From Candidatus Woesearchaeota archaeon UBA153 (GTDB taxonomy: Archaea; Nanobdellota; Nanobdellia; Woesearchaeales; UBA525), in assembly GCA_002503705.1 (NCBI GenBank), contig DASH01000042.1, positions 25,148 through 89,147 on the forward strand: a stretch of DNA of 64,000 nucleotides. The letters run 5' to 3'. Made by a program: the position numbers and the translations under genes. Shown here in pieces: positions 40,428 to 48,646 of the stretch. Numbering within the stretch: the first letter of the stretch is position 1; every line of letters begins with the position of its first letter. Under the pieces are notes generated by a model, which saw only the letters and a list, made by a program, of their open reading frames with translations, did not search any database and was not told the origin of the DNA.

Positions 40428-41702
40428 ATGACCCGCAACACCACTCGCTCGAAAACCACTAGTTTCGTCTTCCTCCTCGTCCTCTGCGCCGCGCTCTTCC
40501 TGCTCGTCGCGTGCAACAACAACCCGTACTCTGTCAACTACCACACGGGCGACGACGGTCTCACGCTCGCGTTCACGTACGACACGCCGCCGAAGATGGT
40601 GTATGAAGGCTCGGACGTCGCCCTCGCCGTCGAACTCTTCAATCGCGGCGCCGCGGACGTCGACTATCGCGACATCATCTTCACGCTCACCGGCGACCCG
40701 TTCTACGTGCTGACGACGATGGACTCGTCGTGGCAGACCGGTCCGCCGGCTCCTGAAGAGCTGAACAAAGACCTCCTGCACGGGAAGAGTCCTGGCTACC
40801 CGGAAGGCGAGTCGCTCGTCCTCGAGCCGACGATGACGGTCAAGCGCATCCAAGGCTTGCGCGAACAGCCGACGACGCAGCTCTACGCGAGCGTCTGCTA
40901 CCCGTACGAGAGCACGCTCGGCACGAGCGTCTGCGTCGACTCGAACTCGTTCAGCGCGAACCGGCAACGCCAAGTCTGCAGCGCTGAGACGATGACGTTC
41001 CGCAGCCAAGGCGGCCCGGTCGCGATCACGAGCGTCGAGAACTTGCCCACGCCAATCCGCGTCCCCGCGGAAGGAGGTCGCGGCTTTTACGACATCGTCC
41101 AGCCGCGCTTCATCCTCCACGTGGAGAACGTCGGCACCGGCACCGTCTTGATGCCGCCGCCCACGACGCGTGAGGAGCAGGTCGCGGCGTGCGCGCTCCG
41201 CGTGCCGAAAGAGAAGCTCGGCATGGTTTTCGTGAACGCAACCTTGAGCAACCTCTCCCTCGAGTGCTCGCCGAACCCGTTGCTTCTCCGAGACGACAAG
41301 GGATATACGAGTTGCACGCTTCCGAAAGAGCAGGTGGGCGCGGTCGCGACGGCGAACTACCTCTCCACGTTCACCGCGACGGTCGGGTACCTCTACCGCG
41401 ACGGCATCGCCGCCGACATCGTGATCGAACGCCTTCCCGAAACGTTGCGTTCTGAAGACGCGACGTACGCGGAACGAGACCAGACGCCCGGGTATGTGAA
41501 CGGCATCCCTCGGTGCGAGTACTGCAGCGGCGGAAACCGCAACGATCCCGCGTGCGCGGGCTGGCCGGCCGACGTGAACCAGACCGCGCTCTTCTCGTGC
41601 ACGTGCGGCGAGAAGGAGTGCTTGAAGAAGAGCAAGGACGGGAAGTGCGTCTTCGGCGGCTCCTGGTGCCCCGGCACGAACTACTGCTGCGTCGCCGGTT
41701 GA
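40428..41702 (+). CDS. Lipoprotein-like secreted protein, paralogue 1 of surface cluster
   Basis: 424 residues. Signal with lipobox-like end LLVAC (Cys about 30). Two beta domains follow: the first contains PPKMVYEGSDVALAVELFNR, a CARDB/Ig-like sequence, the second CSAETMTFRSQGGPVAITSV and FILHVENVGTGTV. A Cys-rich C-terminal extension (about 360-424; CEYCSGG, CTCGEKECLKK) is found only in this paralogue. It begins 6 nt after the upstream stop. Homology to the genes at 41820 and 43196 is visible by eye in domain order and Cys spacing. Confidence 0.75.
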   Translation: MTRNTTRSKTTSFVFLLVLCAALFLLVACNNNPYSVNYHTGDDGLTLAFTYDTPPKMVYEGSDVALAVELFNRGAADVDYRDIIFTLTGDPFYVLTTMDSSWQTGPPAPEELNKDLLHGKSPGYPEGESLVLEPTMTVKRIQGLREQPTTQLYASVCYPYESTLGTSVCVDSNSFSANRQRQVCSAETMTFRSQGGPVAITSVENLPTPIRVPAEGGRGFYDIVQPRFILHVENVGTGTVLMPPPTTREEQVAACALRVPKEKLGMVFVNATLSNLSLECSPNPLLLRDDKGYTSCTLPKEQVGAVATANYLSTFTATVGYLYRDGIAADIVIERLPETLRSEDATYAERDQTPGYVNGIPRCEYCSGGNRNDPACAGWPADVNQTALFSCTCGEKECLKKSKDGKCVFGGSWCPGTNYCCVAG

Positions 41703-41783
41703 GTTGGTTGCGCTCGCAGCGTTCGCATTCCCGCTCATTCCCTGAGAACTCCAGAGGGGTTTCTCAGAGGAGTTCACCGTCAA

Positions 41784-41796
41784 AAAGTTTAAAAAC
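41784..41796 (+). promoter_or_regulatory. TATA-like box before paralogue 2
   Basis: AAAAGTTTAAAAA about 30 nt before the ATG at 41820, with GGAGGAG as SD. Just upstream, GAACTCC pairs with GGAGTTC and CTGAGA with TCTCAG, two mutually exclusive hairpins at about 41743-41775. Confidence 0.5.
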
Positions 41797-41819
41797 CACG
41801 AGGTTGGAGGAGACCATAT

Positions 41820-43088
41820 ATGAGACGACCGTCTGCGCGAGTCCTGGCTTTGTTGGCGCTCCTCGCGCTCGTCACGCTCTTCCTCGCGGGCTGCGGCGGT
41901 TTCAGAGGGAACGAGAACCAGTACTACAATGCTGAACGGGCCAAGTATTACCAAGGGTATGACGGCGTGAACGCGCGGTTCGACCAAGTCCCGCAGAAAC
42001 TCTTCTACTACGGGAACGCCGAGGCGAGCGCGGCGAACGACTTCCCTCTCAGCGTCGCGGTGTTGAACAAAGGCGCGAGCTACACGCGCGGCGCCGTCTT
42101 CCTCAGCGGGTACGACCCGAACCTCATCCAGTTCGATGAAGTCCCGATCGCGTTGAGCTATCCGGGAGCGTGCTCCTTGCGCATCGGCGACTGGAGCCTC
42201 AACAAGTTCGGCATGATGGTCCAGTGCGGCGACTCGTTCTCGTGGCGCGGCCACGAGGGTAACTGGCTGGAGAGTATCAGCGTGCACGGCAAGACGTGGT
42301 TCAAAGGAACTCCGTTGGAGAACCTCCTCGTGGACTTCACGAGCAACAACCGCGGCGACTCCATCACGTTCAACTGGGACGCTTGGACATTCGAGGCTCG
42401 CGAGCACGGCATCGCGCTCATCGCCATCCTCGCCGGCCTCAGCTTCCGCGCCTTCCTCGGCCAAGAATACCTGCTCGCGGGCGACACGTACGACTATCCC
42501 GGCGGCGAGATGGACTATATCGAGTATCACGGCCACATCGCGAACTGGCCGCAAGGAACGGACGACATCCAACAGACGTTCCTGCTGACGAACTGCTACA
42601 TGTACACGACGTTCGCCGCGCCCTTAGTCTGCATCGACCCGCAACCGTACAGCGAGAACCGGAAAGTCTGCACTCCCTCCGTCGCGACGTGGAAGTCCGG
42701 CCAAGGAGCGCCCGTCTCCATCAGCAGGATCACGCAGGAGAACACGCCGCGCACCGCGGTCTTCCACATTGAAGTGACGAACAGCGGCGGCGGCACGGTC
42801 TTCGACGCCGGCTCGCTCGAGAAGTGCAGTCCGTACTATCCCGGCGGCGCGAAGTCGAACGACTTGAACGCCATCTGGATTGGCGAAGTGCGCATCGGCG
42901 ACCGCCTCCTCCAGTGCACGCCGGAGAACTACATCCGCCTACAAGGGAACAGGGCGAGCTTCACCTGCGTCTACCCGATCGAGTACGCGGAGCTGAACAG
43001 CGCGTACCAGACCCCGCTCGTCATCGAGCTCTGGTACGGCTACTCGACGACGACGCAACGGAACGTCCTCGTCAAGCGCGTCTCGTGA
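41820..43088 (+). CDS. Lipoprotein-like secreted protein, paralogue 2 of surface cluster
   Basis: 422 residues. A Leu/Ala-rich signal ending FLAGC (Cys about 24), then two beta domains: FPLSVAVLNKGASYTRGAVF in the first, and after a shared CxxxxVxxWKS-type boundary (VCTPSVATWKSGQGAPVSIS) the second with HIEVTNSGGGTVFDAGSLEK. Tyr-rich region after the lipobox (NQYYNAERAKYYQGYDG). The first half resembles paralogues 1 and 3. ATG 41820 is preceded by GGAGGAG. Some hydrophobic segment near residue 195 (AIALIAIL-like) could be a beta-domain core. Confidence 0.75.
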   Translation: MRRPSARVLALLALLALVTLFLAGCGGFRGNENQYYNAERAKYYQGYDGVNARFDQVPQKLFYYGNAEASAANDFPLSVAVLNKGASYTRGAVFLSGYDPNLIQFDEVPIALSYPGACSLRIGDWSLNKFGMMVQCGDSFSWRGHEGNWLESISVHGKTWFKGTPLENLLVDFTSNNRGDSITFNWDAWTFEAREHGIALIAILAGLSFRAFLGQEYLLAGDTYDYPGGEMDYIEYHGHIANWPQGTDDIQQTFLLTNCYMYTTFAAPLVCIDPQPYSENRKVCTPSVATWKSGQGAPVSISRITQENTPRTAVFHIEVTNSGGGTVFDAGSLEKCSPYYPGGAKSNDLNAIWIGEVRIGDRLLQCTPENYIRLQGNRASFTCVYPIEYAELNSAYQTPLVIELWYGYSTTTQRNVLVKRVS

Positions 43089-43100
43089 GCCGCGAAACGC

Positions 43101-43116
43101 CCGCTCGCGAGCGGGA
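43101..43116 (+). terminator. Perfect palindrome with A/T tail between paralogues 2 and 3
   Basis: CCCGCTCGCGAGCGGG, an 8-bp perfect hairpin, followed by AAAAA and then several ACTTGAAA repeats (about 43130-43158) in the 107-bp gap. It may attenuate transcription between the two genes; SD GGAGG lies 13 nt before the next ATG. Confidence 0.4.
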
Positions 43117-43195
43117 AAAACGAAACGCTTGAAACTTGAAAAACACTTGAAAACTTGAACGTCCGTCACAGGACGATCCCGGAGGTCGACAAACC

Positions 43196-44179
43196 ATGAA
43201 CCAGCGCAACACCATCATCGTCTTCATCGCCATCACGGCCTTGCTCGTCGCCGCGTGCGGCGGCCCTCAAGCGCGGAACGACCGCACCGTCTCGTTCATC
43301 GGCGGGAACGGCGGCGTGAACATCGGCCTTATCAACGGCGTCCCGCCGGCAGCGGTCTATGATGGCGGCAGGATGGACTTCGGCGTCGGCGTCGTCCTCG
43401 AGAACGTCGGCGAGTCCGACCTCGGCCCGACGACGGACAATCCGTTCGCGCGCGTCAGCCTGGAAGGGTTCCTTCCCGCAGCGTTCGGCATGACGCCCGC
43501 GCAGATGTCGCAAGACCTCGACCGGCCCCTGCTCGGCGCGCACAAGAACTTCGACGGCAGCATCCTGCCCGGGCAGATGCACAACCTCGTCTTCTCCCCG
43601 CTCAACTATCGGGAGCGCTTGCAAGGGAACAGGGTCTACACGTTCCTCATCAAGTTCTGCTACGACTACGAGAGCATCGCCACCGTCCCGATCTGCTTCA
43701 AGAACAGCATGATCGAGAACGTGCAGGACGCGCAGATCTGCACGCTCACCGGCGAGAAGTACCCGCAGAATAGCGGCGCGCCGTTGCACGTGACAAGCGT
43801 CGTCCAGAACCCGCTCGCCCCGTACAAGGTCATGGTGAACTTCGTCATCGAGCACGCGGGCACGGGAGAGTTCTACGGCCGCACCGCCGGCGAGACGTGC
43901 GACCCGACGATCACCAACTCGAACAAGTACCGGGTGGACGTCGCAGTGTCGAGCGAAGACCCGGGGTTGAACATCCAGTGCAGCACGCTCGGCGGCGACG
44001 CGGCTGGCACGATCACGATGTTCCAAGGCGCCCCGCAGACGGTGACGTGCACGCTCACCGGGGACGCGGCGAGCGCGTCGCGCATCTACACTGACTTGTT
44101 GACGGTCAACCTGCAGTACCGCTACGGCGAGTCGATCGCCCAGCCGATCGTCATCAACGCCGTGGGCAGCGCGGATTAG
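43196..44179 (+). CDS. Lipoprotein-like secreted protein, paralogue 3 of surface cluster
   Basis: 327 residues. Signal with lipobox LLVAAC (Cys about 20). The first beta domain has VPPAAVYDGGRMDFGVGVVL, the second CTLTGEKYPQNSGAPLHVTS and VNFVIEHAGTGEFY. The pair of cysteines that ends one domain and starts the next matches paralogues 1 and 2. It is the last gene of the cluster; T-rich terminator follows. Confidence 0.75.
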   Translation: MNQRNTIIVFIAITALLVAACGGPQARNDRTVSFIGGNGGVNIGLINGVPPAAVYDGGRMDFGVGVVLENVGESDLGPTTDNPFARVSLEGFLPAAFGMTPAQMSQDLDRPLLGAHKNFDGSILPGQMHNLVFSPLNYRERLQGNRVYTFLIKFCYDYESIATVPICFKNSMIENVQDAQICTLTGEKYPQNSGAPLHVTSVVQNPLAPYKVMVNFVIEHAGTGEFYGRTAGETCDPTITNSNKYRVDVAVSSEDPGLNIQCSTLGGDAAGTITMFQGAPQTVTCTLTGDAASASRIYTDLLTVNLQYRYGESIAQPIVINAVGSAD

Positions 44180-44193
44180 AGCTTCGAAAAACG

Positions 44194-44213
44194 TTTTTCA
44201 AGAACTCTTTTTT
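44194..44213 (+). terminator. T-rich terminator after the surface cluster
   Basis: TTTTT at 44194-44198 and TTTTTT at about 44208-44213, between convergent genes. Confidence 0.55.
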
Positions 44214-44256
44214 CTTCTCATTCCTTCGAGAAGCGTTCAAGACTGCTTGTTCGCGT

Positions 44257-44880
44257 TTATTTGTCGGCGAGGAAAAGCGGTTCGATCGTCGCGTCCCGGC
44301 GTATGAGCCGTTCCACGTTGGCGGGCGCGAGCAGCGTCTTGTTTCCTCGTGCGTCCTTGTATTCGATGCCTTTGTTGCGCAAGCTCTCGCTGATCTTCGC
44401 CACGAGGAAAGCGCGTTCCTTAGTCAATCGCTCGACTTCTTCCCGGTTGAGCAGTTCGTCGACGAGGCCTGGCTGGCACGACTCGATGACTGGCTCCAGC
44501 GCGTTGAAGAACCCTTTGATGCATCGCGTGTAGTCTTCTTCTGTCGCGAGCGGGAGCGTCATCCACAGTTCGCCGACCTTGTGCTCTGGCGCGGGACCGT
44601 GGATGTGCACCTGGACGTGCGGGCCGCCGTGCCGCTCGTCATGGTGATGCTCGATGAGGAACTCCCGCTGGAACACCTGCTCTGCCAGGTGCCGTTTGTG
44701 CTCGAACTTGAGCGTGAAGCGGACGGTGTGGTTCTCGTTCAGGCTCTGCTGGCCGCGCATCGCCAACGACGCCGTGTAGTCTTCATCCTTGACCGTGACG
44801 CTGCCCGCCGTCCCGGTCGAGACCAGGTTCTCTTGGTTGAAGAACGGCAGGAACTCCTGGATGTTGAGGAATGGCTTCAT
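44257..44880 (-). CDS. Unknown soluble protein, second gene of a coupled pair
   Basis: 207 residues with a His-rich stretch (EHHHDERHGGPHVQVHIHGP) that could bind a metal, and a charged helical C-terminus. Not recognised. The start ATG overlaps the stop of the next upstream gene (44877-45419) by four bases, so they are one translationally coupled unit. The histidine cluster alternates with beta-strand-like segments rather than forming a known metal motif. Confidence 0.65.
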   Translation of the reverse strand: MKPFLNIQEFLPFFNQENLVSTGTAGSVTVKDEDYTASLAMRGQQSLNENHTVRFTLKFEHKRHLAEQVFQREFLIEHHHDERHGGPHVQVHIHGPAPEHKVGELWMTLPLATEEDYTRCIKGFFNALEPVIESCQPGLVDELLNREEVERLTKERAFLVAKISESLRNKGIEYKDARGNKTLLAPANVERLIRRDATIEPLFLADK

Positions 44881-45419
44881 GGGTGGATGCCGAGCTTGAT
44901 GAGCTCGAACTCGACGTCGTGTTCGTACGCGCGGTCGAGGCCGAGATTATGAAGTTTCCGCTTCCACCACCCGAGATCCAAGACGTGTTTCTCTTGGATC
45001 CTGAAGAGCGGGTCGACGTGTGCCCTGATGATGTCCGCGAGGATGTTGAGGTACTCTTTCGCCATCGTCTTCGCGTCAGCGTACTTCTCCGTCAGCTTCC
45101 GCTCGCCGCCTTTGTAGATGACTTTCGTGTACGCGATGCGGAATTGGAACTCCATCGGAATCTGTGATGGCGGCACGGCGTATACGTACTCAATCTTGCT
45201 GTCGCCGAACACGGAGACTGACGCTCTCTTCTTCTCATCGCTGATGGTGAGTCTGTTCTCCGTTGCCACTTCACGATATTGTCGGGCCAGCGTGACGAGC
45301 TTCTTGATGATGTCGTCGTACGTGTCTTTCCTTTCACCGAATTCGTCCAGTAAGTCTTTCGTCCCTTTCTTGATCCACAGCGTCGTGGGCTGCATCTGGA
45401 GTTCTACGGCGTCTTTCAT
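44877..45419 (-). CDS. Unknown protein with ribbon-helix-helix-like N-terminus
   Basis: 180 residues. QPTTLWIKKGTKDLLDEFGE followed by KDTYDDIIKKLV resembles an antitoxin-type ribbon-helix-helix DNA-binding segment; the rest has no recognised domain (EYVYAVPPSQIPMEFQFRIA beta strands, then helices). ATG 45419 is chosen because GAAGGTGATC lies 3-12 nt upstream and an AACTTTTAAAAC box is about 40 nt upstream. Overlaps the downstream gene by ATGA. A toxin-antitoxin-like or autoregulated pair is possible, but the RHH assignment is from residue pattern only. Confidence 0.6.
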   Translation of the reverse strand: MKDAVELQMQPTTLWIKKGTKDLLDEFGERKDTYDDIIKKLVTLARQYREVATENRLTISDEKKRASVSVFGDSKIEYVYAVPPSQIPMEFQFRIAYTKVIYKGGERKLTEKYADAKTMAKEYLNILADIIRAHVDPLFRIQEKHVLDLGWWKRKLHNLGLDRAYEHDVEFELIKLGIHP

Positions 45420-45529
45420 GACGATCACCTTCGTTTCTATAGATACTATAGAGGCAATAGTTTTAAAAGTTTTCCCTTGATATAGATTTTTTCCATACAG
45501 AAAAGATTATCGAAAGAGAGAAGTCCTCG

Positions 45530-46177
45530 GTGCGCCGTCTCGCGGCTGGCGTCGGTTTTCTCGGCTTCCGGATGTTCCCGCGCCACCGTCTCCTGCACCG
45601 GAAGAACCTGCGTCGCTTCGAAAAACGATTGTGGACGTTCAGAGAACGATACGAACAGGGAGATCTCGAGCGCGAGAAAATCGTCGAGTCGTTCGAGGGC
45701 TGGCTTTCGTACGCGGCGAACGCTGACACATACAAGTACCGTCGCCACGCGACGCGGCTCTTCAACACCTCGTTCCCCGCTCGGCCGAACGTGACCGTCT
45801 CGAATCCGCGGAAGCGCGAGAACTTCCTCAAGAAGATGGCTGCCGCGTCCATGCCGTTCAGCAGGCTCAAGACGCGGCAGCTCTTCCTGCGGGGAATGAG
45901 CATCGAGGAAATCGCGCGTCGTCGCGGCTTCACGGAAGGCACGATATGGAATCATCTCTGTTTGCTCATTGAGCATCGTCAGCTCCCACTTTGGCGTGTG
46001 CTGCCAAAAGAGAAGATTGACGCGATACTGCCGCACGTCGCATCACCGGACGACCAGCTCGCCGATATAAGAACACGTCTTCGAGACGACCGACGCGAGC
46101 ATATAACGTTCGATGAAATCTCCCGCGTCCTCGCTCACCTTCGGAGCCGGCCGAAGGAGCGGCGCACTCTTCAATGA
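45530..46177 (+). CDS. Reverse-transcriptase C-terminal relic joined to HTH domain
   Basis: 215 residues from GTG 45530. Residues 1-75 resemble the end of group II intron/DGR/retron-like reverse transcriptases: VGFLGFRMFPRHRLLHRKNL, RRFEKRLWTFRERYEQGD and WLSYAANADTYKYRRHATRL. The palm and fingers, with the YxDD catalytic motif, are missing. In-frame sequence just upstream (through about 45473) stays open and continues the match briefly (EKSSVRRL), then becomes AT-rich. Residues 105-170 look like a helix-turn-helix of the kind found at the end of RecQ-like helicases (GMSIEEIARRRGFTEGTIWN). It may be an expressed HTH protein that captured an RT tail, or a pseudogene. Confidence 0.55.
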   Translation: MRRLAAGVGFLGFRMFPRHRLLHRKNLRRFEKRLWTFRERYEQGDLEREKIVESFEGWLSYAANADTYKYRRHATRLFNTSFPARPNVTVSNPRKRENFLKKMAAASMPFSRLKTRQLFLRGMSIEEIARRRGFTEGTIWNHLCLLIEHRQLPLWRVLPKEKIDAILPHVASPDDQLADIRTRLRDDRREHITFDEISRVLAHLRSRPKERRTLQ

Positions 46178-46246
46178 GCGAGCGCTTCGGTATCCGGGCC
46201 GGCGTTCGCTGACGCGGCAGCCAGAATCTTTCGAGCCAAGACGAAT

Positions 46247-46588
46247 TCACTGCTTCTCTTTCAAGATGATCGGCTTGTTCGGGCTCGTCGCGAGGTCGAA
46301 GAGGAGGATGGCGAAGATGGCGATGGTCGTCAAGATCGTGTTGAGCCTGCTCTCGAGCATCGTGATGAGCAGCGTGTTCAGGATCGCGGCGAGGACGATG
46401 AGCGAGCCGTTCAGGTAGTCTTGGCGTCGCGTGAAGACCCATCCGGCGTACCCGGCGAGGACGACGGTGACGACGAGGAGCGCGCTCTCGGGAAGGATGT
46501 GTGGGATGAGCGCGTAGTACGCCCACAGGCAGACGAGGAGGAAGAACCGGAACGGCATCCAGCCCGAATAATCCTTGTGACGCGTCAT
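46247..46588 (-). CDS. Small four-helix membrane protein, unknown function
   Basis: 113 residues with about four hydrophobic segments (FRFFLLVCLWAYYALIPHIL, ALLVVTVVLAGYAGWVF, LNGSLIVLAAILNTLLITML, TTIAIFAILLFDLA). No motif recognised. It is a single gene transcribed toward the RT relic; ATG 46588 with no clear SD. Confidence 0.6.
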   Translation of the reverse strand: MTRHKDYSGWMPFRFFLLVCLWAYYALIPHILPESALLVVTVVLAGYAGWVFTRRQDYLNGSLIVLAAILNTLLITMLESRLNTILTTIAIFAILLFDLATSPNKPIILKEKQ

Positions 46589-46668
46589 AACGCCCTGAGA
46601 ACTGCACCACGGGTTAATAAACGTTTTTCTTCACACGAGTCGGGCAGTCTGAAGCGAGCGTCGTCGCA

Positions 46669-46682
46669 ACCATTAAAAATAG
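46669..46682 (+). promoter_or_regulatory. TATA box of the winged-helix/nuclease-like gene
   Basis: ACCATTAAAAATAG, about 26 nt before the ATG at 46702. Confidence 0.55.
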
Positions 46683-46701
46683 CCTTCTCTCAACGAGTCG
46701 T

Positions 46702-47784
46702 ATGAGGCTCCAGCCAATCGACCGAGAGGTACTCCTCAAGCTCGTCAAGGAGCGCAGTCCAGTCCTGCCTCTCGATTTGAAACGCGCCCTCAATCAAGGC
46801 GACAGCCTCCTCTTGGGCGCGATGTTGAGCGAACTGGTGGCGCGCAAGCTCGTGAAGATTACGCACGTCAAGCTCGGGGGGAGCCCCTACTACTACGACC
46901 CGGAGAAGCCGGAGTCCATCGAGAAGGCCGCCTCGAATTTGAACGAGAAGGACTACCGGACGTACAACCTGCTCAAGGAGTCGAAGGTCCTCCGGGATGA
47001 TGAGCATGACGCGTTGACGAGAGTGTCGTTGCGCAACATCAAGGATTATGCTATCAATGTTCCCTTCACGACGCCTGACGGCGTCCAGCTCTCCTTTTGG
47101 CGGTACTACCTCGTCACGGAAGCCGAAGCCGTACCGCTCATCCGGCAACGGCTCGGGATTGATGGCGCGGCGACGCCACCACCGGCCGCGACTCTCGTGA
47201 CGCCGCAACCCCTCACGAGCGCGACATCGTCGCCAATTCCTTCAACAGCAAGTCCGCCTCCAACGTCGTTAACCCCCTCTGCAACGTCAGTAACTCCTCC
47301 TTCGCCGCCGTCGCCGAGCGTGGCGGTTGCTGACGTCACAACAGCTCCCGCTCCCGCGAAGCCGAAACGGCAATCACGGAAGAAGAGCGTCGCGGCGACC
47401 GCGGGCGCTCCCGTGACGGGAACCGCGGCCATCCTCGGCGTCCAGCAGACATTACCGTCCGCCGAGCCGGTCGAGGATAACTTCTACGGCCACGTCAAGC
47501 GCGTCCTCGAAGAGAGAGGCGCGAGAGTCCTTGAAGGGAAGGTCGTCAAGAAAGAGGCCGAGCTCGACCTGCTCATCGAATTACAGACGCCGTTCGGCCC
47601 CACGGCGTATTATTGCAAGGCGAAGTCGAAGAAGAAGAGCTCTGAAGCCGACGTGATCGCGGCGAAGCTGGAAGGGAACACGCGCCACCTGCCCGTCCTC
47701 TATCTGTCGAACGGTGAGGTCGCGAAGAAAGCGCTCGACCTGCTCTCGACGACGTGTAAAGGCATGCTTATCGGGAAGGTCTAG
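46702..47784 (+). CDS. Winged-helix protein with C-terminal nuclease-like domain
   Basis: 360 residues. The N-terminus (about 1-150) is a winged-helix-like DNA-binding pair (DREVLLKLVKERSPVLPLDL, LSELVARKLVKITHVKLGG). A Pro/Ser/Thr linker (about 155-240) leads to a C-terminal restriction-endonuclease-like fold (VKRVLEERGARVLEGKVVKK, AELDLLIELQ, AYYCKAKSKK, DVIAAKLEGN). The PD-(D/E)XK core would need an E-x-K at CKAK, where the first residue is Cys, so catalysis is doubtful. Conserved in some DPANN genomes as hypothetical proteins. Convergent with the next gene, overlapping it by 17 bp. Confidence 0.7.
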   Translation: MRLQPIDREVLLKLVKERSPVLPLDLKRALNQGDSLLLGAMLSELVARKLVKITHVKLGGSPYYYDPEKPESIEKAASNLNEKDYRTYNLLKESKVLRDDEHDALTRVSLRNIKDYAINVPFTTPDGVQLSFWRYYLVTEAEAVPLIRQRLGIDGAATPPPAATLVTPQPLTSATSSPIPSTASPPPTSLTPSATSVTPPSPPSPSVAVADVTTAPAPAKPKRQSRKKSVAATAGAPVTGTAAILGVQQTLPSAEPVEDNFYGHVKRVLEERGARVLEGKVVKKEAELDLLIELQTPFGPTAYYCKAKSKKKSSEADVIAAKLEGNTRHLPVLYLSNGEVAKKALDLLSTTCKGMLIGKV

Positions 47785-48556
47785 AACTGAACGGGAGGAC
47801 GGGACATTTTTTGTTCTGTCCGGTGGCGAGGGACTCGCGGTATTCCGGAAAGGTGACGATGTCGCCCAAGCCTTTCTTCTCTTCCGAGGCCGCTCCCGGC
47901 CAGATTTTCATGCGTACGTAGTCGAAGCCGATCTGGATGACGTTCTGGAATGGAAAGAGCGCTCGGAAGATCGCGGGCGCTTCTTTGTCGATGCAGTTCC
48001 TCTCCACTGGAAGGAACGCGTACGCTCCTCGTTGTTCTTTCACGAACATGGCGAGGTAGTCGTGCCATCGCGTTCCTTTCCGTCGGATCTCCTCGCAGGT
48101 GACGTGCGCGCTGCCGAGCTCGCGCGCGAGCGCGGTGCCGTCTTCGTGCGTCCACTCGAAAGAGAACTTGCTCTTGAGATGTTCTTCCAGCCATGGTTCG
48201 AGCAGTCCGTGATCGAGGAGGAGGCTGTACTGTTGGCCGACGTACGCGTGCAGGTCGTATGTCGTGTTGCGGCGTAACGCGATCCCTCCCTCGACGCTGT
48301 AGAAGAGGATGTCCGCGACAGTCTCTTCGAGATCTTTGTTCGTCGGGAGTTCTCGGGCTTCGCCACCGTGCTTCGCTGCTGGTTCGATGATGCGCGCGTT
48401 CTGGCCGAAACCGTGGATGACGAGACGTCGGACGTTTTCGCGACCGAAGTGTTCGCGTATGGCGCGATACCAGGTGATCGCTTCGGGCGAGAGGTCGGCG
48501 TGGTAGAGGAGGTTGACGCGTGGCGGGTTCTCTTCTCCAGAGACGACAGTGCCCAT
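47768..48556 (-). CDS. Unknown conserved-looking soluble protein
   Basis: 262 residues. The N-terminus VNLLYHADLSPEAITWYRAI and LVIHGFGQNARIIEPAA suggest an alpha/beta fold; AFLPVERNCIDKEAPAIFRA and NVIQIGFDYVRMKIW follow. No family recognised. Its 3' end overlaps the winged-helix gene convergently; it diverges from the FEN-1 gene at 48647. Confidence 0.65.
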   Translation of the reverse strand: MGTVVSGEENPPRVNLLYHADLSPEAITWYRAIREHFGRENVRRLVIHGFGQNARIIEPAAKHGGEARELPTNKDLEETVADILFYSVEGGIALRRNTTYDLHAYVGQQYSLLLDHGLLEPWLEEHLKSKFSFEWTHEDGTALARELGSAHVTCEEIRRKGTRWHDYLAMFVKEQRGAYAFLPVERNCIDKEAPAIFRALFPFQNVIQIGFDYVRMKIWPGAASEEKKGLGDIVTFPEYRESLATGQNKKCPVLPFSSRPSR

Positions 48557-48613
48557 GTTACCACTTGTGAATGAGTATTGATTTATATCTCTTTCGTCTC
48601 CCGACTTCCCGCA

Positions 48614-48624
48614 ACCCTTTTAAG
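48614..48624 (+). promoter_or_regulatory. TATA box of fen
   Basis: ACCCTTTTAAG, about 27 nt before the ATG at 48647. Confidence 0.6.
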
Positions 48625-48646
48625 TGTTGCGCTCTCCTCGCAGAGG

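Noticed and set aside
40422..42572. 716-codon minus-strand open frame
   Set aside because: Antisense to the lipoprotein-like genes, Arg/Glu/Val-rich with no domain or start signal.
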